A DNA stretch of 64,000 bases from Euwallacea fornicatus (Eukaryota > Arthropoda > Insecta > Coleoptera > Curculionidae): positions 620,001-684,000 of the forward strand of contig NC_089577.1 in the NCBI RefSeq assembly GCF_040115645.1. The letters run 5' to 3'. Positions 36,528 to 48,502 of this stretch are shown one piece after another. The notes under the pieces are model-generated. The model saw nothing but the letters and a program-made list of their open reading frames with translations, ran no database searches and was not told the origin of the DNA. Numbering within the stretch: position 1 is the stretch's first letter; each line of letters opens with the position of its first letter. The translations under genes were made by a program, and so were the position numbers.

Positions 36528-37108
36528 GGTGGGCTCCCAGTGGGGGCTTCGGAGCTTTTGTCTCTCCCTAAAATTGCTCCTTTTGTGAGTTATTGATCCC
36601 CATTTTTGTTTTGTTTATGTTCTGCCGTGTGTCAGTTAATGCGGCGTATATCAATGTTTCACAAATGTCATTTTGTGAGTGGAGTGTCTCTCTCTCTCTT
36701 TTTGGTGCACGATAATATATACTTTACTGGGGTGAATTGTAATAAAGATAGCGCATTTGCATGGTTACGTCACTGATAACCGTTAATGTATGACGTCTTC
36801 GGAGTGTTTTGATACAAAGGATTTCAAATAAACTGTTTAATATCGTTTAATAAATATAACAAGATTTATACAGAAGTCTGTCGCAATAAATTGTCTAACT
36901 AAAATATAAAATATGGCCATTTTTCCATTCTGAATAACTCCTCTCTTAAGTACTATACCTAGAATATCACATACAGAATCACTTATTACTATCCCAAATT
37001 GCACTTAAAATCCGTTTTCATCACCACATAGGCACCCTGCTCTTCTGATGGCTGTTATCATACCTAAAATTGCCTTGGTTACTTTAACAAATTTCGCAAC
37101 GAAAAAAC
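36528..37108. other. Gap between FAM234-like 5' end and mol 3' end
   Basis: About 580 bp. It should contain the FAM234-like promoter, which reads leftward. A CT/GA dinucleotide run at 36687-36700 is a candidate GAGA-factor site. It also contains the 3' UTR of mol and possibly a short alternative last exon of mol near 37040-37066. Confidence 0.5.
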
Positions 37109-38674
37109 TTACTCATGTATGGTCACATTATGGGGCTCCCGCCCTAAATTCGAATATCTAGACATAATAGACTCATTCTCCGTATAGTCGTCTTTATTGC
37201 CTCGATGCTGCTTACTCGAGCTTCTATGAGGGTACCTCCAAGGGACCCCTGAGAGCTCAAAATGGTGGTCTTCAGGTAGCTTGGAAGGATCCTGATGGTG
37301 TTGCTTTTCTTCTTTTTGCTTTGAAGATAACCTCCTGGTTTTTCCATTAATTAATACGACAAACCACTAATAATTCATTTAAAAAATTACTTGAGTATTC
37401 GATGTCCAATCCCCTCAGGTTCCTCCAACCTCCCACTGCTAGTTTTCTTCTTTTGAAACTTTCTCCCTCTGCTATCCTCAATAATCACGTGCCTATCATA
37501 TGGAGTGTCATAGTCAACCTCCAAAATTGTGGAGAAACTATGAGGATTTATGATCTCTATAGTGGTTATTATCACCCCCGCGGTGAGACAAATGCCCCCG
37601 GCAATTAAAACAAGCCAGAAGCACCAGCCGAACTTGAAGATAAGGGTCGTGCCTTCTGTGTGGATGACTAGAGGAGTTTCTGGGAGCATTCCGAAATATC
37701 CGCAGATAGTTGTAAGAAGCAAAAAACCACATGTGGTCATAAGCAAAGCCCCATATCGGGGTACTACTATGAGCATGAGATTCATTAACATCCAGGTGGC
37801 CAAAGAGGTCCTACAGTGAAAATTATTATCCTTCTATTTTGTAGACAAAATGGTGGCGGCATACCACAGCATGATAATAGCAAAATACCCGGCAGCCCTG
37901 TATTGTCCCCCCCATGCTAGACCTTCTTGGCCCATTGTGAAGTATTCGGCCACGGTCAGGACTGGAAATGGAAGGCCCCTAACAAGGGCTTTTCTGAAAC
38001 TATCCCCCATTTGCTGAGAATCAATCCAGTCGAAACGTTCGTTGTAGTCTATGTCGATGGAATGGTTCGCTGCTGAACAATGATTATTACTGTTTATATG
38101 AACAATCATTTGTAAGCTTACAGCGCAGGGTGATGTTGACGTGTTTAAGCCCCACATAAGCACCTAAATGGGCGGAAATTTTCTCGTCAGAGAAAGCTCG
38201 ATATGTGCTGACGAGAGTTGTTTCGGCCATGTGCCAACATGATCCGAAGAGAGACACTAGAATGGTGGCCCCCACCAAAAGGGAAAGAGTGACGGCGCAG
38301 AATGTGGTGAATCTCTGCAAAAATACTAAATTGGTCAAAGTGGAGATGAAAAATTCGAGAATATTACTCAAATATTTATGCTAATCGTTGTTAGGAATTA
38401 ATAACGCAAACTTTGTCGCATGGTGGTCATTTCGCAATCAATTATTTAACTTTATGAGGGTATATTACATGCAATGAAATGGCAAAATTGCGTGTTGTAG
38501 CGCACTCACCTCCTTGCGAATGCCCGGGAATATGATCAAAAAGGCGATGTAGAGGGTGACGAAAATGACCAAAAAACTGATGACAGTCACGTCTCCAGTC
38601 ACGGCGGTACGGTTGCTAAAGTTGTACAGTGTGGGGCCTCCATCATATCGGAAGGCGTCGAACCAGCCCTTCAT
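37109..38674 (-). CDS. mol: DUOX maturation factor (DUOXA / moladietz / NIP)
   Basis: Exons 38674-38510, 38314-38122, 38072-37865, 37810-37391 and 37334-37109 give 403 residues. The start MKGWFDAFRYDGGPTLY is the hallmark N-terminus of DUOXA/Nip proteins. Five membrane segments are expected: one near residues 28-52, one near 60-82, and three in the second half. A glycosylated loop between the second and third carries the NIT and NHS sites and the conserved AEYFTMGQEG-AWGGQYR region. Alignment to the family around MLWTSLATWMLMN supports the GTATGC donor at 37864 rather than a later one. DUOXA chaperones the NADPH oxidase DUOX out of the ER to the surface, supporting H2O2 production in gut immunity and cuticle crosslinking. 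The charged tail ends at a TAA that overlaps a perfect GTAAGT donor, so an alternative terminus is possible. Confidence 0.95.
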
Positions 38675-38843
38675 CGCCAGTCAAACCACCTTAAAAGGAA
38701 TGGCAATTAACACTATACAACTTTCGCTCAATTTCAATCCTATTGTTAATATAAGAAAAAAATTATCAACTTGACAAAACAGGGGCGTGCTGAAAGTCAG
38801 TGTGGACTTCCAATGAGCAAGTCTCAAAGAAAAATTCAGAGGG

Positions 38844-38857
38844 CCACTAGATGGCGC
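38844..38857 (+). promoter_or_regulatory. CTCF-like motif upstream of mol
   Basis: CCACTAGATGGCGC fits the insect CTCF consensus closely and the general animal consensus without mismatch. It lies 170 bp upstream of the mol start codon, a plausible insulator or promoter position. Confidence 0.5.
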
Positions 38858-40122
38858 AAAATAGTAGTGGACACCACACAGATTTCCCTTTTAATAGACA
38901 ACCAGGTATTTGCTTGCTGTCATCCAATACGTGATCTAAACTACACACCTTGTTTGGGCTCTGAATTCCTATTTTAACCACTGACGTTTTTAATCATCGA
39001 TATTTGAACATTTTACCAGTAAGAATGCGTGACCATAGCCAATATTGAGCACCTAAGCACGTGATTTTCAGTGGTGACGGAGTCACTCAATGACCAGCAA
39101 GTATGCAACAAAATGTGCTAAATCACTTTGGCGCTAGGTTGTTGCCCTTGACCATGGGCGGCGAGACCCAGTACCAGTACTACCATTAATCCTTCCATAT
39201 CAAAGTTGGGCGTGTCATTGTTGAGAGTGCTCTTGCGAATGCGGTATTTCCGCTTACTGCTTTTTCGGCGTGCGTGTGCGTGGGCTCAAGATGAATTTTA
39301 ATGATTTTGAGAGGAATTATTGCCATCCTTAGAAAATGGAATTATATTGACAGAATGGTGGAGGAGACGATGTGTGTGAAAAATTAAAAATTATTAATGT
39401 CTCGTTTTGCCAGTTTTTCATTGTTCAAAATGCATTGAATAGTCGAGTTTTCTAGGAAAAATGCAGTCTGCGTCTTTTTGCTCCACATAATAGCATTTAA
39501 AACGCGACAGCCACGCGTTTGAAATGCTCTATTTCGCTTTCAGGCGATTATGTCTTTTTGCTTTCGCTCACTTATGGTATTCACGTAAAGCGTTCTATTA
39601 AAGGAATAGCAATAATAATAATTACCATCAAGCCGGGTATTATGCAAAATTGTAACGGGCAATTTATTATTATTAATGGCCACTTTTGTAAAGCACGAAG
39701 TGTCATTTGCATTTCGGACTGCAAAACTGTCGCAATTAGAACTGGTGCGGTGGTGTGAGGCAATTTCCTTAATTCATTTTTACATAGTCGTTATCGATTT
39801 GCACAAGAAAAAGAGAAAACAGATGCTACGAAGCATTGTTGAAGTAGTTAGTAGACGTGCATTAGAGTTGGACCCATTCAACGCGTTCCGATGATTAAGG
39901 TCGTGAAGACACGATTTTTGGCCATTCAAACGCCAATCATGAACCCCATTGTTTAGTGGTAATATCGCTTAAAAGGCCCCGTCAAATACCAGGATGTGAT
40001 GTGTTGCAACTCACTCTTACCGAAAAAAAAAAAATTAACAAAAGACGACTGTAGAATTCATTTTCTTCAAGCTGAGGCACTCACAGTTCACTCACGAGTC
40101 ACGACGATAAATCTAGACGAAA

Positions 40123-40443
40123 TATATAAAAGCAGAATTTGCAGGAACTCCACCACGAAACCGAGCAGCAAAACAATCGAGATTCGCCTCTTGCTTGGGA
40201 CTCAGTTGGCCGTGGTACAGGAAGGGGCCCATCAAGGCCGCACCGATTGGATCCCGTGTTGCCGCGCTGCCTCGGAGCCACCAGACAGTACCGTGCCGCA
40301 CCTGCGCAGAGCGCCCGAAATGCAGGAAATGCGGCGCGGTTTGGCAACTGAGTCCAATGCGACCTTGCCTGAAAGAAGCCGGAATCGATTGACTTTTGTT
40401 TTATTGGATTGGAAATAAGCACGGAAAAACGATGACTGCTGGG
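40123..40443 (+). promoter_or_regulatory. TATA-like promoter and possible non-coding first exon
   Basis: TATATAAAAG starts at 40123. The following 300 bp are GC-rich compared with neighbours and end in CTGG followed by GTAAGTACG, a near-ideal splice donor at 40442-40443. Together these resemble a first exon. No downstream plus-strand exon was identified, so the transcript, if any, is unknown. Confidence 0.3.
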
Positions 40444-42817
40444 TAAGTACGTACGACAAAGTTGGACTAGATCCGGGAGTTGAAGAGTTTTAAATGCCGC
40501 AGTTTAAGTGCTTTTTGCGACGCTTCAAAAACTAATTAAAAATATTAATTAAGCAGCAATAGTAAAACATAAATTAATTTAAAGAAACCTCGAGATTTCT
40601 TGCGCTGATACCGGCTTGATTAACATTTAGCCGCCTCGCAATCGCAATTAATATTAATTATTTTGAAATTAATTCATTAAGTTTGGGCAATTGTTTCATT
40701 AGAGGTTTCTTTGTTTTGGGCTGCATCAGATAAACGCAAAACTCGTCTCTTATTCGAAATGGCCCTGATAATGCTTTCATTGTGGGGCTTTAGAAAATTA
40801 CCGATGCCGGACATTTTTTCAAACGCATAAAAAACACTTAAATTGCACGATCAAGTTTACGGATTGCTCAACACTTCTGACCTCTGGCTAATTTAAAGTG
40901 GAGAGTACAAGGTTCCAGCTATCCTCTCTGCTATAGTTAATTAAAGCACCTATTTACCCGTGTTGTACATACAGGGTGTATGCACTGCACGCAATTACTG
41001 GCAGCATTTGTGGCGCCCTTGAATGGACAAGCGGGAGCCGATGATGATATTAATTGTATGATCGTTTGAGCGAGGAAGAATTATTACAACCATTACCCAT
41101 TCAAGTTTGCTTGAAAATTGTCCTTTTTATGATTCGCAAGGCCAGACATGTTTCTATTTTTTTAACCCATTTAAGCTTGTTTGCTTGTTTCGAGTGTTTG
41201 TTGCCTTTAATCATAATTTGCATTGGATTTTAACTCGGTTATTTGGGAAGTATCAAGTTGAAAAGACGTTAGTTAATGGTTTACGCGTAAGAAACACTTG
41301 TTTATTCTTGGTAATATGGCGAAGGTTTTTAGTTTTTTTTGTGCCAAAGTAACTCAATAACGCTAAGAGCAATATACTTCAATCGCACTTCCACTGAGTA
41401 AAAACGATCAAAACTCGATGTAGAATTAAAATATCCCTCAAGAATCCTGCCCTACCTGTATTTTAAGCCGTAACCGAGTTCCGCCCCCCAGTAACAGATA
41501 CAATTTATTTTCTTCTAGCAAAATGCCACCAACATCGACCAAAATGGCGGTTGCGATTTGAAAATTCAAGGATCTTTTGAAAAAAGTGCAAAACTGACAA
41601 TGTCCAGTTGCTTTTGCAGCTTGTTTAATGTACAGCTATCAAATTACGTGTCTGACGACGCCAGAAAGCCACTGAGATAGAAGCGAGTAGGGGATTTTTA
41701 AGCTAAAAAAAATGTTCCAAAATTTTCGTTTTTTGGGGTCCCTGTAAAGATTTACAGAAAGGTGAACAATACCGGATATCATAAAGAGTCGCGTAGTTCA
41801 GAACAGTAAATATTTGCCGAATATAGGAAGGAATAGCGCTGAAACGTTTAACGGGAAACGTTAATACCGAACAGCCACTTAAGGGCTGCTGTAGCAAGAT
41901 GTCAGTAGATCTCCTAAAAAGTCGTGTTCCCACGGGTCTAAAGGATGACGTTCCTTACAGGTTTAATTAAAGAAAATTCATTTGATCGCAACGAAGGTAT
42001 TCAAGATGTGCCGTGTAACGGAACCATATCAAATACTGACGGGGAAAGAGTGAGAAATAAATCAAAATAGAACCCAACAATCACTGAATTAGGGCGAAAA
42101 TTGGGAAACCTCGAGCGTCGTCGAAAGTTGAGCAACACTGTTTTTGCTTTCTTACGAATCAGCCTGTTTTTCATAATATTTTTTGATAACCTGAGCTGAC
42201 TATTTACGGGCCCATAATGATCGCGATTGAGTCATAAATAATTAATTTCTATACCTGCAATGCAATGTCTGCACTTTTAGATCATATAATCACTTCATAT
42301 ATATTTTAGAATTTCCTCATATTAGTTCCACTTACTTCAGCCTACAAAACGGATTTTTATCGCCATTTCGTCGCCTCAAATTATCACACTAATCTAGTAC
42401 CGCAGTACACTTGAAATCGCACTAAAATCCCGGCACACACAATTACAACTGCACTTAGGCGCTTTCTTCAATATTCAAACAAAGATTTCAGCATTAAATC
42501 ACACTATTTTCACTACTGAAATTGTCAGCGCGTTTTCACTTTTCCACGCGCTCCGCGAGAAAACTCGCTTTTGCTTATTGCATTATAACAATTATGGCAA
42601 CGGCATTCCTACGACACTGCGTCATATTGGTCATCAATCACTGGTGCTTGGTCAGTGTCAAGGTAGTGGCGATCAGGGGTCACTAAAGCTACGTGGACGG
42701 TGTCAAGTAGCGGACTGTATTAAAACGCGAATGGAAAGCATCAGGTGCGCAGGAGAAAGTTATGCCATTTTCCTTTTTGCTCGACGATATTAAATAAGAC
42801 AATGGATAAATATAGCT

Positions 42818-42823
42818 TTTATT
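42818..42823 (-). terminator. Poly(A) signal of the SLC7-like gene
   Basis: AATAAA on the minus strand about 100 nt after the first stop and about 50 nt after the second in-frame stop. Confidence 0.6.
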
Positions 42824-42922
42824 GGGAGATAATAATAATCTGCGCAAGCTCTAATAATGCAACTAATAAGTTTAATCCTCGTCCTCGGAATGCGACTCGT
42901 CCTCGTCGAGGTACCCCGAAGG

Positions 42923-45120
42923 TCATCTGGCCACAATCACACTCTTTTCGCTCAAATCCCCGGTTTTGAACTCGTAGATTACGTGATGAGGGTCAATTTT
43001 TGACGTGGCTTTGTCCACCAGAGGCTCTAGGACGTCGCACTGGCAGCAGTCGCATCTCCAATAGAGCAGCAATCCTTAAATCCACAATCAGCAACATTCA
43101 ACAATCACCGAGACAAATCTTACCAGCAATCGTCCAAAACACGACCCCCTGCCACACTGAAGCTATAACTGAGGTGGCCAAGGTGGTACCCAAAACAATG
43201 GAGAGGCTGTGCATGAAGGGAAACAGCCAAGAGGGGATGAAGTTGGGTTTGGATATCTCAGAGGGGTTTTGAGGCAACGCTGTTAAAATTATAGCAGCGC
43301 TGATTATGCTTAGAGCATGCGGCCAGTAAAACTTGATCAATCGGCATGTGAACAATGGCAAGCTTAATGCGGTAACTACTAATAGAATCAGACACATTAT
43401 TGCTACTGCGAAGGACAGCTTCGTTGCTGGCCTGTTGATTTCGTTGCCCATTATTGTGGTCACCTATTTGTAAAGAATTATGGAAGTTGTTTGATTGAAT
43501 CGTAAAACTCACTCTTCTATACTCCTCCACCACCACATCAATATCAGCAGAGGTCTCAGAGTTAGCATCACTACAAGACATAACCTCCATCTCGTTCTCT
43601 TCGCTCTCTTCTATATTAGAGGATTTGTTTTCAAAAAGTAGGCACTCCTGCTCCTCTGATTTTCCTCGGTTTTTAGGGGAGCTCAATTTGTGAATATACT
43701 GTGGGCTTTTTCCGAAAAAGCCCTTCAACCGGTCCTTCAATGTTTGATGGCTGTTCTGACTCAGTTTTCGGTATTGTATGGCCGCAGAAGTCTCTTGGAA
43801 ATCGCCTTCCTGGGGCCTGTATCTAGTGCCGATCATCTGGCAGGAGACGAGCACGCATTTGATCAAAGAGGCAGCACTTAGGAGCTTGATTAGATGGGAT
43901 AACGGACAGGCGAAAGCTAGAATTGCAGCGAGACTGCCTGCGGCAAAGATCGCCAAGACTGGGGCTCCAGTGGTTCTAGTTTGGTACTGCAGAGAGCTAA
44001 CGAATACTCGCCACTCTTTGCCCGCAAGGTGCACGAAGGTCATGTAGACGGTCGGCAGGACTTCGGTCAACAAAAGACACACTGAGCAGATGGTGAAAAC
44101 TGCCATTACGGGTCTTGCCCAATCAACGTCTCGGGTCTGGAATACTTGAATGAGAGGGATTGCTGTGCCCTCCAATTCTCTGAAAAATCTTTTAGGTGAG
44201 TCGAGCATTAGTACCCTTTGAGGAATAGTTGCCTGTAGTGGGTCATTAACGAAAATATCGTGGCCAGCACCGAGTAAAAGAGCCAGGGCATGAAGAACAG
44301 GGTCGCGATCTTTAGACAGTTGTTCTTGGTGGTCATGGGCATTCTATGGCCGAATGAATAGAAGCTTACCGCAGAGCCTATGAGCACCTGCAGGAGATTC
44401 ATTAATGAATCATAAACAAAAAAATGAAAAACTTACAGTTTTAATCGAGTGGACTTTAAAAGATCCAGACCACTTTTGGAAATCTGCCACCGTGTGGAAG
44501 CTTCCAATGAAGGTAAAAAAAGCAAATTTGCATAACAGCACCAGAAACAGCAGCAAGGCGATGGTGGAAGACTTCTAAAATCAGGATCCTAAGAAGAAAA
44601 ACTAATTTTCCTTAGTGCGATAATACCTCGAGTCCCATCATAAATAAAACAGTGACTACTAAGATAATGGTCACTCCAAGAACATCGGGCCATGGTTCTC
44701 CTAAAGAGTGCTGCTCCAGGCCAAAGAGAAATTCCCTGAAGTGGCCTTTGCTGATGTAGTCTATGGTTGCGCTAGCCAATCTAGCACATGTAGCTGCTGC
44801 GACCAAATTAGCCAAAACATCGAGCCAAATCACCAGAAAAGTCGCCAAACTGCTCAGGCGATCGCTTCGTTTGAGTTCTGCGCTCGGAGGAGCGCAACTG
44901 CATATTGCTGTAATTATTCGAGGCAATTGCAATAATTTGTAGACCTAAATCATTTTTGGGGTGTACCTGATAATGTAGCAGAGCCTCCAGCAATAGTAAT
45001 TGCCAAAATCGCCTCTGCCCCAGTCAATCCAGAAGAAACTAGGCCGATTAAGATGGTAATTCCGAAGCACCAATGTGTTAGGGCTGGAGCAAAGCTCTGC
45101 AGGCTTCCAGTATTGCTCAT
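42923..45120 (-). CDS. Divergent SLC7 (CAT-type) amino-acid transporter-like protein
   Basis: Exons 45120-44967, 44907-44627, 44574-44437, 44387-44215, 44179-43513, 43463-43124 and 43074-42923 give 634 residues with roughly a dozen membrane segments. Order and spacing follow cationic amino-acid transporters of the APC superfamily. These include a long charged cytosolic loop (from about residue 350, rich in Ser/Glu) before the last hydrophobic segments, which end at LLLYWRCDCCQCD. It is divergent: the first segment lacks the GSTLGAG-type substrate loop and the GFDxIATTGEE region is replaced by SFGHRMPMTTKN. Transport activity is therefore uncertain. Exons 4 and 5 need an unusually short 35-nt intron (GTACTAAT...TTTTTCAG) or there is a frameshift. 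The stop TGA is followed in frame by 16 acidic codons to a TAA at 42872. It is head-to-head with Su(z)12. Confidence 0.75.
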
Positions 45121-45872
45121 TATAATTGCTGTATGAGTCGTTTTGCACTATATCCCAAGGGTAGGATTAGGAGCAACTACATTTTAGGGTGATAAAGGGA
45201 CAGAGATGTTTACAGGGTCATATTTGTGGGGACGCGTTTTTCGCTGCTTTGTCCCAGTTGGCACGGGGAAGGAAATCGATATTGGCGCGCGCCGTTTGCG
45301 TCTTATACAATTACGTCTCTTAATTGGTTTATTTCTTACAAAGTAAAAGGTCGCAATAAATTGGATAATATTGGAGAATTTCATTGTGGCGGGATATGTT
45401 GGAAGTTTGCGGTGTGCAAAAAGGAGTTAGTACTGCACACTCATACGTCATACGGTTAGGGAACGCGACAGGAAATTGTTGCCCGCTTAATTAATAGTTT
45501 TTTGTATAAAATGGTGAATCAAAATCGCTATTGTAGTAAAATCTTTAGAATTAACATTTTTCTTTTAATCAATGGATGATTTTTGGCTTCGCCATTGTTA
45601 TACATTAGTCATGAATTATAATTCTCGTTATTTAAAGTTTTTAAAACATTAAAATATTTAGTGAGTTTTTGAAGTACGTAAAGTAATCTTATGACGCCAC
45701 GAAATTTCCATCCGAAAGTCGTTGTTAGCTGTCTAGTAAACTGTTTTGATTCATCACGCAATTGTCACTGTCACGGATCGGCTGCCATTTTTCTTTTGGT
45801 CTGTGTTACTCGTACGCCAAAATTAAATTCCCCCACGTGTGTGATTGATTTTTGGCGGTTTTTTAACTGAAA
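45121..45872. promoter_or_regulatory. Divergent promoter region, SLC7-like (-) and Su(z)12 (+)
   Basis: 752 bp between opposite start codons. No TATA box was evident near either start. A shared CpG-containing stretch near 45220-45300 may serve the SLC7-like gene. Confidence 0.5.
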
Positions 45873-48502
45873 ATGGCCCCCCGAAAGCGCGATAAGCCAG
45901 TAAAGGCTCCTAAAAATCCAAGAATTGATCATATACAAGCGGACCATGAGCTCTTTTTGCAGGCCTTTGAGAGTAAGTGACGCCTTGTTATTCGAACGTT
46001 TCGACCACTTTCACCCTTATTTTTGTTCACTTTTAGAGCCCACACAGATCTACCGATACCTTAGAACGAGGAATATGTTTTCGGTGAGTGTTTTTCTTAT
46101 ATTTTAATCTTCACAGTGTCTCAGAAATTGAGCAAATTTAAAGTAAACAACTTAAACAAGGAATGCAATTTTCAGCCCATCTTCCTGTACAGAACGTTGA
46201 CTTATATGCGACAGCACCGAACTACAAGAACAAATAAGGGCCGAGCTACATTTAAAGTCGATAGTTTACTGCAGAAGGTACAACAAAAGCGAGAGCAACC
46301 CTTTGCCCAACCAGGCTATATGAATCTGACATTGTTAGGTGATGTTCATTTGGCCCTCAAAATGTGGACTGTTTTTAAAATGGGTTGATTATAGGGTTTA
46401 ATGTATCCTCCCTAGATTGTGTGCCAGATTTTGCTCAAGTCGAGTTAATTCTGCTAAAACTCTCACACAAGAAAAGAAAGGATAGTTCAACGACTAGCAT
46501 GCAAGTTTCGATAGCCACAATGGATGTTCCTGTTAATCCCTTTCAAGGGCATATGCCCTTTACTGTTCCCACTATTAGCATTCCAACTACTCATTTTGAT
46601 AACTGCAATGGCCCTTTGGTGAAAAGCTTTATGTTGGTGTTTAAGGTCAGGCTTAATAGGGATGGGGAGAAAGGGATGGTTGAGCCTGCTGCCAAGAAAA
46701 GGAAAGGGAATGGAGGTAAGTTTAAACTTAGTTTTTGGATTGTCATAGGTAAAGGAAAAGAATCATATTTGGTGTGCCTAAAGCACCATGTGATTATCTT
46801 CTCTCACTAGGTAATCTTGAATTGATGTAGAAATTTAGGAGAAATGGTCTTTTTTAATTGTGCCTTGTTGACTATGTAAATACCCACATTTCTTCATAAA
46901 AATCGCTAAATATTTTTCACATGAATCTTGAGATCTATAGTCCTAAATTTGAGCCCTATTTGATGTCTTTCATCATAGATGACAATGGGACAGATATCAA
47001 AGTCTTCAGCTCCGAACTGACCATCTATGACAAACACAGCAGGTGCTATCTCTCTGATGGAGATTATGACATAGTTCTGCAAGACTCCTCAAGTCCAACT
47101 TTATCAAAAATCAACAACAAAAAGCACTCAACTTGGGAGAATGTTAACAATTTAGTTGAAACCTGTGGGAACATAGACGAGTTCGTCAATGGGGCTATAT
47201 TAAAGTTCCAATTAAACTGGGGCAGTGAGGCTTGTGCCAAAATGGTGACGCGCCCTAAACCTTACCCCTTAGAAAATAAAGAAAATGATCCTTCTGTGGC
47301 CAATGGGGATGTTGAGCAGGACCCAAAGCTGCAGATTGTTTATCAGTTTGTTTACAACAACAATTCCAGGCAGCAAACAGAAGCCTGTGAGGACTTACAT
47401 TGCCCTTGGTGCTACTTGAACTGCAATGAGTTATACACCTTGCTGAAACACTTAAAATTGTGCCATTCACGGTTCACCTTCACATATGTACCCATCAGCA
47501 TTGGGGCCCAAATTGATGTTGCCGTAAATGAGATGTATGATGGCAGCTTTGTGGGATCCCCTCATGATCTCTTAACACAGCCCTCAGCCTGTGCATTCTC
47601 ACGCAATGGGCCTGTACGTAGAGCATCAGTCACCTATATTCTAGTGTGTCACCCCAAGAGACCCAAGGCGAATATTTCAGAGTTTTTGGAATTGCATGAT
47701 TGCGAATATGATGGACAGAGGCCATTTATCACTGGTCATAATAGGTGAGTTTAAATTTTTGGAGCTTTTTTAAAGTTTAACTCGTTCAAAACATTTGGTA
47801 GACTATATCATCACACCACGACACGCCTACCTATATACCCGAAAGAAATGGAGGTCGATTCGGAGGGCGAGAACGACCCGGAATGGCTACAAAACAAGAC
47901 CATGATGATGATCGACGAATTCACCGATGTAAACGAAGGTTTGTGTCCCATCATTGACCGTTTGTGTGTTGTTTACCTTTCTGTTTTCAGGGGAGAAGGA
48001 GCTGATGAAGATGTGGAACTTGCACGTGATGAAGCATGGTTTTGTGGGAGACTGCCAGATTCCCCTAGCCTGCCAGATGTTTGTACAGCAAAAGGGAAAG
48101 GAGTTGCTGCTTAAGAACTTGTACAGAAACTTCGTGGTTCATTTAACTTCACTGGTCGATTTCGGGTTAATTAGTTCGGTGTGCATGTACACTACATTGC
48201 AAAGACTGCAGCAAATGGTGGGAGAGACGTCGGAGATCAAGGATGTGCTGAAACATTCGCGAGAAGCTCAGATGGATACTTTTATTCAGTACAAAGACAA
48301 TCCTTTTGTATTGCCGCCAAGGAGTTCAGACAAACAGGCTTCGTCCGCCGTAAAAAATACTCCCACGGGGAGGAAAGCTGGTAATGTGGGGCTGCAGAGG
48401 CGGAGCAAGTCCGGAGAGAGCTCTCTGCAGGGGAAAAAGATCGGGCCGAAACCTCCGGCCATCAAAAAGAGGTCTGGAGTAGGCTCAGCTAAAAGCAATT
48501 AG
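45873..48502 (+). CDS. Su(z)12: Su(z)12, Polycomb repressive complex 2 subunit
   Basis: Exons 45873-45972, 46037-46083, 46176-46338, 46395-46715, 46979-47744, 47802-47938 and 47991-48502 give 681 residues. Early exons carry the conserved DHELFLQAFEKPTQIYRYLR and PIFLYRTLTYM segments. A C2H2 zinc finger sits at about 352-375 (CPWC, then HLKLCH). The VEFS box follows at about 490-590, including EMEVDSE, DPEWL, EFTDVNEGEKELMKMWN, HVMKHG and LLKNLYRNFVVHL. Su(z)12 with E(z) and Esc forms PRC2 in the nucleus, which methylates H3K27; the VEFS box contacts E(z). The C-terminal 80 residues are basic and Ser-rich. The exon 5 start (46979) is fixed by phase; earlier AG acceptors run into stops. Confidence 0.96.

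Larger units (their letters stand above)
38675..42817. other. Gap between mol and the SLC7-like gene
   Basis: About 4.1 kb with no supported coding exon. It contains the mol promoter region, a strong CTCF-like motif at 38844-38857, a TATA-like promoter with possible orphan first exon near 40123-40443, a CAGGGTG transposon-end word at 40972-40978, and a GC-rich patch at 40200-40340. Confidence 0.5.

Noticed and set aside
37811..37846. 36-nt intron in mol with a GTCTAC donor
   Set aside because: The upstream GTATGC donor gives 54 nt and aligns WTSLATW with the conserved DUOXA segment.
39999..40418. About 139-codon plus-strand frame with several Cys
   Set aside because: It spans the possible TATA promoter, and its composition changes abruptly across it. 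The CxxC words do not form a known zinc-binding spacing.
41703..41933. 76-codon minus-strand frame, possible transposon protein piece
   Set aside because: No motif of a reverse transcriptase or transposase could be identified, so I could not support a mobile-element call.
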